From Zelopaecilomyces penicillatus (taxonomy: Eukaryota > Ascomycota > Sordariomycetes > Hypocreales > Pseudodiploosporaceae), in contig VCCP01000002.1 in NCBI GenBank assembly GCA_005765155.1, positions 6,200,001 to 6,264,000 of the forward strand: a stretch of 64,000 nucleotides of DNA, read 5' to 3'. This document shows, one piece after another, positions 37,175-48,630 of this stretch. Under the pieces are notes generated by a model. That model saw only the letters and a program-made list of their open reading frames with translations, did no database searches and had not been told where the DNA came from. Numbering within the stretch: position 1 is the stretch's first letter; each line of letters begins with the position of its first letter. The position numbers and the translations under genes are program-made.

Positions 37175-38564
37175 CTGCAAATTAATAGCCCAGCATGTGT
37201 CCTTTATTCCCACTCTCATTACACGCAATAGATTCACGTAAACTTGGTCAACTTCGCCTCTTCCAACTCCTCCTTTTGCCTTTCACCTCGACAGATAGAA
37301 GGGAGAGGGGGTGTCGATCTACCCGTCTTTATTAAATCTCGTGCAACTATCTAGCTATTACCACCTCCCTCTATATGATTTGACTCCATCATGACACAAC
37401 AGGTTCTATCAACATTCCCATTCGCCAATGACAAATTCGATAGTGAGGCATTTCACTGGCGGAACAAGTCAAGCGACTTTGCTGTCAAGAATCCCATGCT
37501 CAAGCACCATGGGACAATATGCTACGTAGGGAGCACAGCGGAAACACTATCCGGATTAAACGCCCCGCCTTGGTGCTTGTGCTTCAAAAAGGAAGGCTTG
37601 CATAGGCGGTAGTGGCTTGCATGCAAAATATGGGGTGTGTGAGATTGCGCTCTTTGCTACCAACAACCAGACATCGTGTGTTTAATAACATTGGCCTTGT
37701 GCCTCATCGTGCGCCAAAACCAATCCATCGCTTATTACAACCCACTTTGTTGGGGGAGGAGGAGAAAGAGGAGGCACTTGGCAGAGGGGGTGGTCCGGCT
37801 CCGGCTCTCCATCGGCTCCCATTTGCCGCGACCCACAGCTTGGGCGCCGTTGGGGAGGGTTTTGTTTCAAGCCATGACATGACAGACAGCTCAGGCGAGG
37901 TAGCCGAGGAGAGCGAGCGAGCGAGCCAGCAAGCATGATCATATGAGACGGTGCATACATCAACGTACTCTGTAACATGCATTCCACAGTGGCTTGGCCA
38001 GCAAAGCCTCCCCTCAAAAGCCTATCCGGGAATAATAAAATGGCCGCCGAGTGGTAATAAGGCTGGGTGTGTCGTCCGTCTTTCGTTGGACCGAGAGCAA
38101 AGAGTCTAGACCTGTCGAGACCGACGCTCTCGGCCATGTTCCTATAAGCATCAGATTGCCCATGGCCCATCTTACTTTTCGTCGCTTCTCGCTTTTCCTT
38201 CTTTGCCGTTCTAGACCACCAAAGAAACAAAGGAAGACCTATGTACTTACTTAATCTCATGTTTTACAATTAACCCAAACTCCCTTGACCAATGGCAGCC
38301 TTTAAACAGGTTCCCCGGCCGTCCCTAAGAAAAAAAGGTAAAACGTACATACAACGGCCAAGGCATTACATCCAACCAACCAACCCTGAGAGGGGAAAAC
38401 GCCAGAGAAACTCAAAAAATGGGGGAAGGCTTGCTTCTCGACTCCGCAATACGGAACACAGCGAACAGGAAGAACAACAACTTTTTTTCGGCGCCAACCA
38501 AACGTGTCTCTTGTTAGGCTGCGCTAACTCGCCCTTAGAGTAAACCCAAAATCTAAAATTGCAT

Positions 38565-38579
38565 GGGGGGGGGGGGGGG
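38565..38579 (+). repeat. G15 homopolymer
   Basis: Fifteen consecutive G in the gene-poor interval. Confidence 0.9.
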
Positions 38580-40459
38580 CTCTTCGAGATTCGGACCGTC
38601 CAGTGGATTGGGTCCGGTCCGGCACTGAGAGTTCCGCGAAGAAAGGTGGTTTCCATTGGGAAAAAAACCCACAAGGGTTCACGGCACTCTCGGCCGCACA
38701 GAACTGGGGCTCGAACCTTCTAGTTACATACTTCTGTAACTGTACGAGATTATCCTCGTGAGTTTCTGAAAAGGCTGTTATCGTGGGGAGGGGTGTGTGC
38801 TTACAGTGTTGCAGGGACTACGAAAAACTGTGGCTTGGAGAGATGCACTCAGCCTGGCGTCACACACAACCAAAAGATGTTATTTGTCCCGGGGCAAACG
38901 GCATTTGTCTTTGTCTGATGATGGACTTTGTTGTTGTTGTAGTTGTTGGTTGTACAGAAGGAATGCGGGGGTGGTAAGACGGTGATACAATGACCAAGAG
39001 CTGCATCTTCACATCTTCGCGTACCTGTCCATGTGGGACGACATGATACGTTGGCTTGATTGGTCGGACTCAGTCTTCAGCACTGCTGACAGTTGGAAGC
39101 AGGACGACTAATACTGTACTTTATTACATGCACAGCCCGTTCCGAGTGTGCCGCAGAACAGAACAGTAGAGTCGTATGTAATCTCGGACATAAAAAAAAA
39201 CAAACGACAATTGACTAAACACTGCTTATTCCCTCTTAACTCTAGGGGTTCTATGTAACACGGGGTAATTGTGGCATATGGTTTTACAGAGGTAGGCAGA
39301 GACGCAAGTTCTCTTCTAGAACCTTGAGAACCCACGGACACTCTTTTGCTCGAGTCAAAAAAACATCCGTGGGCCAAGTCTCTTGACAAGAAAACGCACG
39401 GGGCAAAAGACCCAGCAGCAGCAGCAGCATCAGCAAGCGAGGAATACGATCTAACAAGCCAAGGCTTCTTTCCAATAGTGCGGTACGCTGTTTGCCGGAA
39501 CCCACGCGGCTATTGAAAGCTTCTAGACTTCTTTTCCCAGTGAAACTGCCCGCCGTCTTTTGTTTTTTGTCGTTTAGGCGTCTCCGGCTGTGCCTGTACC
39601 CGGGTGATGCCGTTTGTTCCCCCGCCCAAGAGCATCCGCCACCAACATGCCTTCTTTTCATCCACGTTAATCCGCGTACAGGAGGACGTGCGAGAATCTT
39701 TGTTGATCTTGCTAATTATTAGGGTTTTCTTTGGAACCGGGGTTACATTTCTGTGTACAACGCTGAACCCTAAGCATTTGGTGCTATTGGAGGTTTTAAG
39801 CTTCCATCATCTCTCCCGTGCGTGGGGCCCTATCTTTTTTTTGCTCGGGTTTCCGTTTCGAGAGCAAAAACGAGGAGGGGAATGCCACTTTGTGTTGGTG
39901 GTCGAGAGAGTTCTAGATTTTCCCGTCTGAGACTTGCTCGTGCTCCCGTGACTCTTTGGCCTCCTCCCTCTCAGTGCCGAAAACGGGTAGGAAAAGTCAG
40001 TCAGCAGGGCTACATGCTGTGAAATTAAACACACAATCCAGACCTGCCACCAGAAGAAAGCCTCATTCCAACATAAACCAAAGAAAAGCTGAGCTGACCT
40101 TTGTCTCATTACCCTCCTCCACCAGTGTCTCTTTCTAGCCATCAATACCTGTTTCACCGAAGAGCTTAGTAGCTTCATCAAATCATACGATACCAATGGT
40201 GCGGTTCACCAAAATTCAGCCCCAGCTTTCTCAGCTCAGGGTTCTGCAGTTACAGTCATGGTCTTTTGAAAACCGCGTGGGTTGGGGACGGGGGAAGCAT
40301 GGACAATTACAGTAATGTTCGAGAACTCTCTCCCCCCCTTGTAAACGGCATCCCGTTTTGCCATTATTTCCGTGCGGCTTTGAGCCTATCTCCATGATTG
40401 CGGCCTCCTTCTCTATGTTTCTTGGCTTCCTTTAAATCAGTTTATTCAGTAAACCACCC

Positions 40460-40740
40460 ATTTTTGCCCTCGAGGGGGTCCTTGAGGGTCTCGACCGCCC
40501 AGGGGAACATGCGCAGAGCGCCCCCAGCGTTTGAGAGGGGGTGTCTGTAATTCTGCAGCTTTGGCTGGGGACAGGGGGAGGAGCCGCAGGGCCGCAGGAC
40601 AGAACCGTTGGCTTTGATTTCGTTTCTCAGGGGGGTCCAGGCGGGGGGTCCACGAGGTCCAAGGTCCCTGAATACCAGGGTAGGCGGTCGGGATAAGAGG
40701 TGAAGACCCCGAATCTTTTACGGAGTACAGACGGCGCATT
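40460..40740. other. GC-rich island with GGTCC repeats and small hairpins
   Basis: A roughly 280-bp block clearly richer in G and C than its surroundings, with at least four GGTCC copies, CCCTG-AATAC-CAGGG and CAGC-TTTG-GCTG stem-loops, and TACGGAGTA at its right edge. There is no convincing protein frame. It could be a structured RNA or a promoter island, or simply biased sequence. Confidence 0.4.
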
Positions 40741-42199
40741 TCGTCGCTCCGCGTTGCGGCCTAACGGGTATGTATCGTTGAGGATTTTTCTATTTCGGTA
40801 TACGCTGTAGTCAATGTGATTGCCTTCGTATTCTGTTTAGCGAAAAACAATGGTCAATTTCTGGGTGCGACGTGGCGTCAGGAGCGCTGTATGTCTGTGT
40901 TGTCTGTCTGTGCGTTTATGTGATTTGAGCTCGTAAAAATCCTCTCGACTGAACTACCCACGTTTTGGTGATTTTATTGCATTACACACACCCACGACTC
41001 GACGCCTACTTACAACGTAGTATTGTGCTAACACTGTCATGCAGGGTCTGGGCCATTTTCCCGATTCTGACATGCCATTCTCGCGAAGGCGAGGCAGAAA
41101 TAGATGCAAAAAACATGTCAAGAATTAACTAAACCCACATCGGCACATGAATCATTCTAATCCCGACGAGCCCCTTCTTCCTTGGCTCCCACCAAACAAA
41201 GACAAGCAGTCGTGATTCAAGAACCATGTTAATCATGTCTGCTTAGTGGTATGGGCCAGGACGACTGCTTAGTCGTGGCCGCGTGTTGATAATGCCCTGC
41301 CATGGAATGAGTCTGGAAGCGTTTAGGATTAATGATCATTTGCCTATTTGAGTCGAGTTTCCTATAGTAGTATGGGTGTGCGTTTCTTGTACAGTAATGA
41401 ATTGGCATGACCAGGATGAAGGATAGTTGACGCGAGTGAATCGCTTAATGGGGCGGAGCTGACGTGCATGAACAGGCGTTGTGTGCAAAGAATGGTAATG
41501 CTTGTCTGTTTCGTGTCAGTCTGACTAACTCGAGGGTCTGGAACTAGAAGCATAAGCTACATGTAACCGGCTAACCATGTAAGAAGGGAATTAAGAGACT
41601 GTTTAAGATGTGGAATTAGGGCCTCAACGTTGAGTTGGTTTGAAGCTGGCAGCTTTACATGTTCCGCCTGGCCATGATGGTCATCTGAAACCACACGCCA
41701 TCACATGAGAGAACGAGAAAGAGAAGGCTCTTTAAGGCAATGTTTCCATTCCTGCTTCCTACCGGTGCGGCTTCATTGCGTTGGATTCCTTCTCCAATCA
41801 TCCGGGCGCCCTGCTGCACTTTATGTTCAATCTATGTTAAACTACAGCATGTTCCACGTTGATAATGTTTTACTGCTATAAAAAGGCATTAAATTGATTG
41901 AAGAATTCGTTGGAACATCCTACACAAGCACGAATAGAAGTAAAACACAGGCTTCTGCACATTTGCTACGTGATCATGCTTACAACACGGGGGACACGGA
42001 AGGCTTATTGTACGAGATCATGTTGAATTGACACAGATTTTTACGGTCAGTAGAAGAGCATATGTCAGACGCAGGAAAGCTTCCAGATTCTTAAGTGCTC
42101 ATTCTTCTTGGATACCAGTGAGTGTTTCTTGCAGAGGCAAGTATATTTCGACGGAAGGGACAGAGAGAACAACTGCATAGGCAAATCGTTAATACCAAT

Positions 42200-43500
42200 C
42201 TATCCGCCTGCTTTCTTTCCGACTCCAAATGTAGCACCAATGGCTAAGAAGATTGTTGACAGGTTATTCATCCAGCATTGAGGTTAATTACCTTTGTGAT
42301 GTATAAGTACCAAGAATTAGAGATGATATGCCTGCAATAGTTATATAATTGGTAATACAAGGCATTGGATATGCAAAATATATAACGCAGCTTTTCTGAT
42401 ACAATCGGTATCATCGGCGAGTAGTCTACATGCTACACTGACAAAATCTGTTATTCTAGAGCAAACAAGAACACTCAAACTAGATCCATAAAAGCCAGTG
42501 CAATGCATTGCGCAAAAAATGACACTACAAAGCTATCTACAAAACACTCTTTGGACTGCAGAATGCAACTCATTGACATGGTATTAGCTTTATCTCACCG
42601 CTGAATAGCTACAGAAGTTGGATTGAGGATACTATTGTATAGAGTATAATAGCCAGAGATGCCTCCATCATTGCATCGATCAACCCTGGGTGCTTGCTTG
42701 ACGTTTTCATACAGCTCCTCAAAGCTCTGAAGTTGATAAGATCCTAGGCTACCGACGCAACCTTCTCCAAGCGGGCGATTGTCGTCGGACGATTTTTTCC
42801 CTATACTTAATACCGCCGCATTGGTTCAAAAAGTCCATGGTGAAATTTTCCCTTAAGTAGCCTTTCAACTTCACTCTACAGTATGTCCAGCCATCGAAGA
42901 GATATTACAGTTGTAATTAACATTGCTCAATTCCCCGCTGTTATATATAGTATCATTTAATCAATCTATATACCTATTGACAAAGAAACAAGTCAAGGCT
43001 TAGGAAGCACATCTGAGCAATAACCAAAAAACATTTGAGACTAGACTTACAATCTGCATTTTTTTTTAATTACCTTGTGTTGCCTGGCAAGTTTTTCTCA
43101 TCCCCCATTACTTAACTACATAGCGAAAGATGAGTTGCAATCTAAGAAATTAGTTGTAAGCCTCCAACTGCATTTCTGGTCAAGATATCTATCTTAATTC
43201 TCCTGTGCTATGGCTCTTTTCCTCTAAAGGTGTTGAATAATCAGTTGAGACAAGCTACCTACCCTGTAAGCATCTTTCACTCTGTCGAGAGATGTCTAAT
43301 GGTTATTGTATTATTGTATTACTCTTGACTGTAACACAATGTAACATAAATCAACCTGTATCAAACCCAATCTTTCGCTTTTTCCACAGCCATCTGTGTT
43401 AAACTTATGCTTCGACATTACTATTGAAAACCCGTTGTAAACTAATGCGTCAGAGCTGTTTGCTGCGTAAAACACCGCCAACCTTATCCATCGCACACCA
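42200..43500. other. AT-rich, CpG-poor block, possible RIP remnant
   Basis: Local GC falls to about 30-40 percent, TpA is frequent, and several 60-bp lines contain no CpG. This differs from the flanks and resembles repeat DNA eroded by repeat-induced point mutation. No element ends or transposase remnants are visible to me. Confidence 0.35.
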
Positions 43501-43644
43501 TTAATTCTAGTGTATTCTGAATTGTTCAATTATGTCATTCATGATTCTAGGGACGAGTTGAACAAAGACCTGATGGGTAACGACACTTGTAAGATGAAGT
43601 TTGGCAATGCAAAGCGCCAACGTGTAGGTTAGCTGGCTGACGGC

Positions 43645-43672
43645 TGTGTCTGTGTCTGTGTCTGTGTCTGTG
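43645..43672. repeat. (TGTGTC)n repeat
   Basis: Four and a half TGTGTC units about 210 bp upstream of the Zn2Cys6 gene start. Confidence 0.9.
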
Positions 43673-43878
43673 CTGCGGCACTGTCGAATGAGTAAAACAG
43701 GCCTTTGCAGTGCTGTTACACCCGAAGCCCGAAGAGTGGCGCATCCACGTTTGATGCCGAGCAACTTATGATCCTCCCTACGCCGGGAATTTCGGTGATG
43801 GATGGAGCGCATAATTACCCTCACACTCCGCGCGCATCTCTAGACGTGAAACCTCTATCTATATCTATTCTATCTATC

Positions 43879-46454
43879 ATGAGTGATGCGCCTCGCCCGA
43901 AACAGGCGGCCTGTCTGGTCTGTCGTCGCAGCAAAACGAAATGCGTGTGGCTGCCACACGAGGCCAGATGCCGAAGATGCAGCCAGATGGAAAGCGAATG
44001 CATCAGACCCGATTTTCATCCCGGGAGACAAAAGGGCATCAAAAAGTGAGTTGCTACACCTCCAATTTACATAACATGAGTAAACTCTAATAAAAAACAT
44101 GGCTAACTGACCAAATCCCGTGAAGTAAGCGTGTTGGGCTTGACAAGGCGCTTCATCAGCTACAACAGGCAGTCAAGCGCGTTAGGACCGGAGAGAGACA
44201 AACACATGAAGATGAGAGTGCAGTGGCGCGGCTGCGAGATTTGTTAGATGGTGCTAATGGTGGTGGATCTGATGCGATGGGTGATGCGGGCGATTGGTCC
44301 TCCAATGCTGCGGGTAATGACGACGAGGATGACGAAGACGACGGTGATGTTGGTTCAGATGCTAGACCTGCCAACGTCTTTGAGCAGCGCAATGAGGAGA
44401 ACCTCGCCATTGATGATGCTGAGAATCCGCTTCAACTGCTGGCTCGCGCCTCGTACTTCCAACCAGTGAGTGATCAGCGTCGGCATGATTCACCACAGAG
44501 TTCACGGCATCGAGGTGATTCTGCAGCGAGGCAGCTAGCTTCAAGCAAGATCCAAGAGTTCTTCTCACAGACACGAGCGCATCTCGATATCGGGGAGCAT
44601 GTCGACCCGATTGATCTGGGACTCATCACCTTGAGTGAAGCCGTGTCCCTCTACAATTTGTTAGTATAACCTAGTCAATCCAAACAAACATAAGTTTAGG
44701 TAGGTTTACTGACAGCATACAAAAAGCTTCCACACCAATCTCTCACACACACGATGGGGTCTCGACCCCCGAATCTACAACGTTCACTTCACCCGCTCGC
44801 GATCCGCCTTCCTCCTCACTTCCATCCTCGCCGCCTCCGCTCTCTTCATGCCCTCTGCCTCCGCCCTCTCCAAACGCCTCTCCAATCACGTCAAGACACT
44901 AGTCCAAAACATCATTTCTAATAAATGCAAATCCGTCGAGATTGTGCTGGCCTTTATGGTCAACATACCGTGGATGTTCCCCGGAAAACACAGCACAGCG
45001 GATGATACATGTACCTATATATCCATGGCGACGGCGATTGCGATTGACTTGTCTCTTCACAAGGTGTTGGTGCCGATTGAGATGTTGGAGTCGAGTGTGA
45101 AGATGACGTTTTCGAGGAGTGAGTGTCTTGATACACGGACGGCGCTGGCGATTGATGGGTTTTCTGAGGTTGATCCATGGTCGGAGAGGGGGACGCTGTT
45201 GCTTCGTAGTCGGGAGAGGTGCTACATTTCTCTTTTTGTGGTGGAAAGAGGGTAATTTTGCACTTTGCTCTCTTGAGACCCTGATATAAATTACTCACAT
45301 CATTTATAGGATATGTCTTGCGCGCGGCAGACCGTTTGGTGTCCCCTTGACAAGGGTCATCAAGGACTGTGATAACTGGTACCGATCGGATCTCGCGGAC
45401 CCCCAAGATGGCCATGTAAACTCCATGGCCGTCTTGAGAAGAAACTTGGTAAGGGCACCTCACTAGGTATATGTGCATGTCATTCCATGCCGTGTTCTGA
45501 TTTGGATAGGATGGCCTCTTTAACACGGTTAGATCACTATGTGATGGGTCTCAGGGCATTGGCAGCGACGGGTCAAAAGTGGCGCAACTGTACGTGCTTC
45601 AAACAACATTCAGGATGCCTATTCTAACTCGGAATAGGATTGAAAATGCCATAGAGATATTCTTTGACCAATGGTATGCGGAATGGGGGGTTTCCATCGG
45701 CACAGGTCCTCGTGAGTATCCCTCCGGAAACCTCAAATTTCTACTCAGCAGCTGATATAAAGTCATAGAACATCGACTACCACCCTACGTTCAAATCTTG
45801 GTCACGCATACACGTTTGTCCACGTACGGTAGCGTTATCAACCACCCCACGGCTCCCATGGAAGTTCGGCGCTTCTTCAGGACAGCGGGCCTCTCATCAG
45901 CTCTTAACGTGATGCGAGTTGCCATTCAAGGCGAGTCTCAGCTACAGTCTATGCCTAACAATACGGCCATTATGATTTCGTTTGCCGCATGCTTTGCCTT
46001 GACTCTCAGTGCATATGCGACTGGGACGTCAACCCTTGCGCCAAGCATCAGGAAGCTTATCGACGAGACGGGAGGGGTTCTGGAGCGGGTGGGAACAGTC
46101 ACAGAACACCGCAACGGACTCTCAGTTTTGTACGGGAAGCATCTCAGACACCTTGTGAAAAAGTCAGGAGGAGATGGCAGTAGACAAGCCGTCCTTCCAG
46201 CTCCAGAGGCACCTCCACCCCAGTCCTCTATTCAGCCTTTGTCATTGGGAGCGACAGTATCGGGGCCATCAACTTTTATGGATCAACATTTGCTTTGGCC
46301 AGAGACGTTACAGCTATCAACCATGTCAGATGATCAGATTACGCAAGTGCTCAACCAATCTGGCAACGAATTCGAGCCTTCATTTGGTGGACTGTCCTGG
46401 GAGGACATGAATAATTTTGACTGGCTATACTGGCCAGAATTTGGCCCAACCTAG
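43879..46454 (+). CDS. Zn2Cys6 transcription factor, 734 aa
   Basis: Binuclear zinc cluster regulator. Exons are 43879-44045, 44126-44659, 44727-45251, 45310-45448, 45510-45589, 45638-45711 and 45769-46454, closing to 735 codons. The zinc cluster is at residues 12-41 with CLVC, six residues to the third Cys, then CRRC and the final Cys six residues on. A coiled-coil-like DKALHQLQQAV follows, then a Ser/Asp/Glu acidic stretch (DDEDDEDDGD). The fungal-specific middle homology region shows TRWGLDPRIYNVHFTRSRSAFL, AIAIDLSLHK, and RCYISLFVVERGICLARGRPFG formed across an intron. The C-terminus is acidic and aromatic (WEDMNNFDWLYWPEF), a likely activation segment. It stands at the border between the gene desert and the gene-dense part and may regulate its neighbours; the target genes are unknown. 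Confidence 0.9.
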
Positions 46455-46585
46455 GGCACGGGATATTTATATATATAATAATCAATCTCTGCGCTGACAA
46501 ACAAAGAAATAGTACAAAACTGGTTTTCAAAACTTGGTTAAACCCTCCCAAAGTGTCTATCGAGACGTTGTTGCAACATGCGTAT
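46455..46585. other. short convergent spacer
   Basis: 131 bp between two stop codons on opposite strands, with a TATATATA run near 46471. The two 3' UTRs must overlap or be very short. Confidence 0.7.
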
Positions 46586-48350
46586 TTAGATACTCTCTGC
46601 AGCGCGCATCATCCACTGAATGGCCAGAATAATGAAGGCAAACACCGAGGAAGATGTAGCAATCGCTAGCCACCAGTCCTGGAGCATCAATCGGAAAACG
46701 AAGAATGATCCAACTGCAATGGTCATGCTTGAGAATAAAGATATGGCGATTTCAAGTTTCTGCCACTCTTCGGTTACTTTGTAGCCGGTGAAAGTGAGGT
46801 CACCAACTCGTGGGTTATGGTGGTGTATCCCACGAAGCAGATTTCTAAATCCGTTGTTAGAAAGAGCAAAAACGTTGGCAGAAAAGTGAGGAAGGTCTAG
46901 TCTATGACAGAAGCCACACTTACCTGGAAGTGTATACGCCGGTTCCATTACCTGTCAAACCGTCTAATAACCGCTGCCCTCTTGCAAGTCGAGGAGTCTG
47001 ATACGCCTGTGTTATTTTCGGAAGAAGCTCCAAGCTACGCAAGCTATGCTTCACGTCTGCATACTCCTTGATATTGCACCGACCAAACGGCACAGACAAG
47101 GACGGACACTGCGTCGCATGTTTCCACTCTCCCCTCAGCACATCCTCGAGACAAATAGAGGCGCCGTTGCTCCTGACACTATCTTGCCAAGCTTTGGATG
47201 CCTTTTTGTAGGCATCTGCTTTGTCGTGGAGTGTGCGGCGTAGGTGTGTGGGGTCTGCGGATTTGTAGGTGCCGAAGATGAGTCGTTTGCGCTCAGGGCG
47301 ATGTGCGTCTTTGTCGTTCCAGCCCTTCATCTCGATGATGATGTCGATGAGTTTCTCTTTGAGAGCGTCGATTAGGGTTTGTTTGCATTCTACGTCACCG
47401 GAGAAGCGGAACTGTTTGCACTTGGAGTTGGTGATGGCCTAGAGATAGGAAAAGAACAGACTATAGCTTACCGTCACTTCTTCAACCTTGGTCACTCTGC
47501 GGAAAGGAAGACTTGTCCGTGTGTTGGACCAAGCTCTCTTCAATTCCCTGAATATGTCTGCATCGTGATAGTCTTCACTGAATGGGACTTGGATGATACG
47601 GCAGTCGTCTGGCGGGCCTACACATAGGAAGATACAGGGTGTCCGTGTGGAGATGCGATCGAAGAGCGCTTTTGCATCATTGTCTGCAAAGGCTCGGATG
47701 TTTGTTGGGCTTTCCTTAACGGGCTGTATGGGCTCTGACGGAGCTGGTGAGGCCTGGTTGCTATATGTGTGGTTGGAGTGGTGTACATGGTCATATCGAG
47801 AAATGACCATGGACTCTAACGGAACACCGGGGCTGCTTCTTCTTGGCTCATCGCCAGAGAGACGTCGATGGCTCGATCGAGATGTTGGAGGAGTGATGGG
47901 GGACTGTTGACGAGGAGACTTGTTCGACATTGAGGACTGATGATCCGAAAAATGCTGTTGTTGAGCGCTCTGTGTGTTGACTGGCTGAGATGGTGTCATT
48001 GTCTGAGCAATTCCAAGCGCCGATTCCTTCATCGTCATCACAGGCGGGCGTACGACACTTTGTAGCAGCAAAGCTCTAGAATATTAATTTTATATGACGA
48101 GGCTCAATATCATGACTGACTTGTATTCGCAATTATCTGGCAGAAAAACCTGTATAAATAACAGTGAAAGAGTGAACGCCGTTGTCCAATGAATAATGGG
48201 TGAACCGTGCAATTGATGTTGGGCATCAAATGGGCCATGCAGGTTGCGTTGTTCTGGCGCTGGGAAAAACAAGCTGACATGGCGCAACTTGACAGCCTAA
48301 CTTGTTGGCAAAGCCGTGCCCAAAAAAAATGACGGAGCATGATGGAGCAT
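46586..48350 (-). CDS. hypothetical fungal membrane protein, 5' end with in-frame stop or missed intron
   Basis: Exons, in gene order: about 48350-48121, 48075-47472, 47438-46924 and 46844-46586. All junctions close in frame (GTCAGT..TAG of only 45 nt, GTAAGC..TAG, GTAAGT..TAG). From 48287 the frame gives 515 codons. It contains a hydrophobic segment HWTTAFTLSLLFIQVFLPD near the start, a Ser/Pro/Gln-rich linker (about 160 residues), a folded middle (CRIIQVPFSED, FRRVTKVEEVT, LIFGTYKSADPTHLRRTLH) and two C-terminal transmembrane helices (IAISLFSSMTIAVGSFFVF and WWLAIATSSSVFAFIILAI). The best start is the ATG at 48348-48350, 49 nt after a TATAAAAA-like box, but a TAG at 48297-48299 interrupts that frame after 17 codons. 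Either a small intron ends there (TTAG|G) or the allele is disrupted. Family unknown to me; resembles hypothetical proteins common in Sordariomycetes. Confidence 0.68.
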
Positions 48351-48398
48351 GATTAAAAGGAAATCAGTCGCTGAGGTTTGTTTATTAGACACGTCATG

Positions 48399-48406
48399 TT
48401 TTTATA
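48399..48406 (-). promoter_or_regulatory. TATA-like box
   Basis: TATAAAAA on the minus strand, about 50 nt upstream of the proposed ATG of the membrane-protein gene. Confidence 0.4.
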
Positions 48407-48630
48407 CGTGTGCTATTTTGCTTGAAGATTGCCTATGTTGGAGGTACATGCAGTTTGATGGCATTGCCCAAGAATGGCGAGAACGAGAAATAACCTATAA
48501 TTATGCCAGCTTTATGTCGCTGCTGATGCCGATGACTATAAATAAACTAACTCCTCCTCCTAGGTTATCTAGGTTCCTGATCATGAACCACATCGTCACT
48601 TCTGGTGAACGGATATCGCGCCTAATTTGA

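Larger units (their letters stand above)
29701..43878. other. 14.2 kb gene desert, right part
   Basis: Again without recognisable genes apart from a doubtful 185-codon frame at 36.6-37.2 kb. Landmarks: CTGTG pentamer repeat (about 30818-30837), G17 run (31001-31017), GGTCT repeats (about 31363-31402), GGAGCT repeat (33432-33455), GAGTT repeat (about 35796-35817), G15 run (38565-38579), CAG trinucleotides (about 39413-39433), a GC-rich island (about 40460-40740), an AT-rich, CpG-poor block (about 42200-43500) and TGTGTC repeats (43645-43672). The last few kb must include the promoter of the Zn2Cys6 gene. Confidence 0.55.

Noticed and set aside
37682..38260. 192-codon open frame (-)
   Set aside because: Translation is Arg/Pro/Ser-biased with no motif; overlaps a GAGGAG/GAGCGAGC repeat region.
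38705..38725. GGTTCGAG-like B-box on the minus strand, possible tRNA
   Set aside because: No matching T-stem pairing, no A-box or anticodon arm upstream.
39284..39661. 125-codon frame (-) with a Leu-rich hydrophobic run
   Set aside because: The Leu run comes from a CAG trinucleotide repeat read on the other strand; no signal of a real membrane protein.
21000..43000. Centromere or telomere interpretation of the desert
   Set aside because: Most of it is not AT-rich and no TTAGGG arrays are present.
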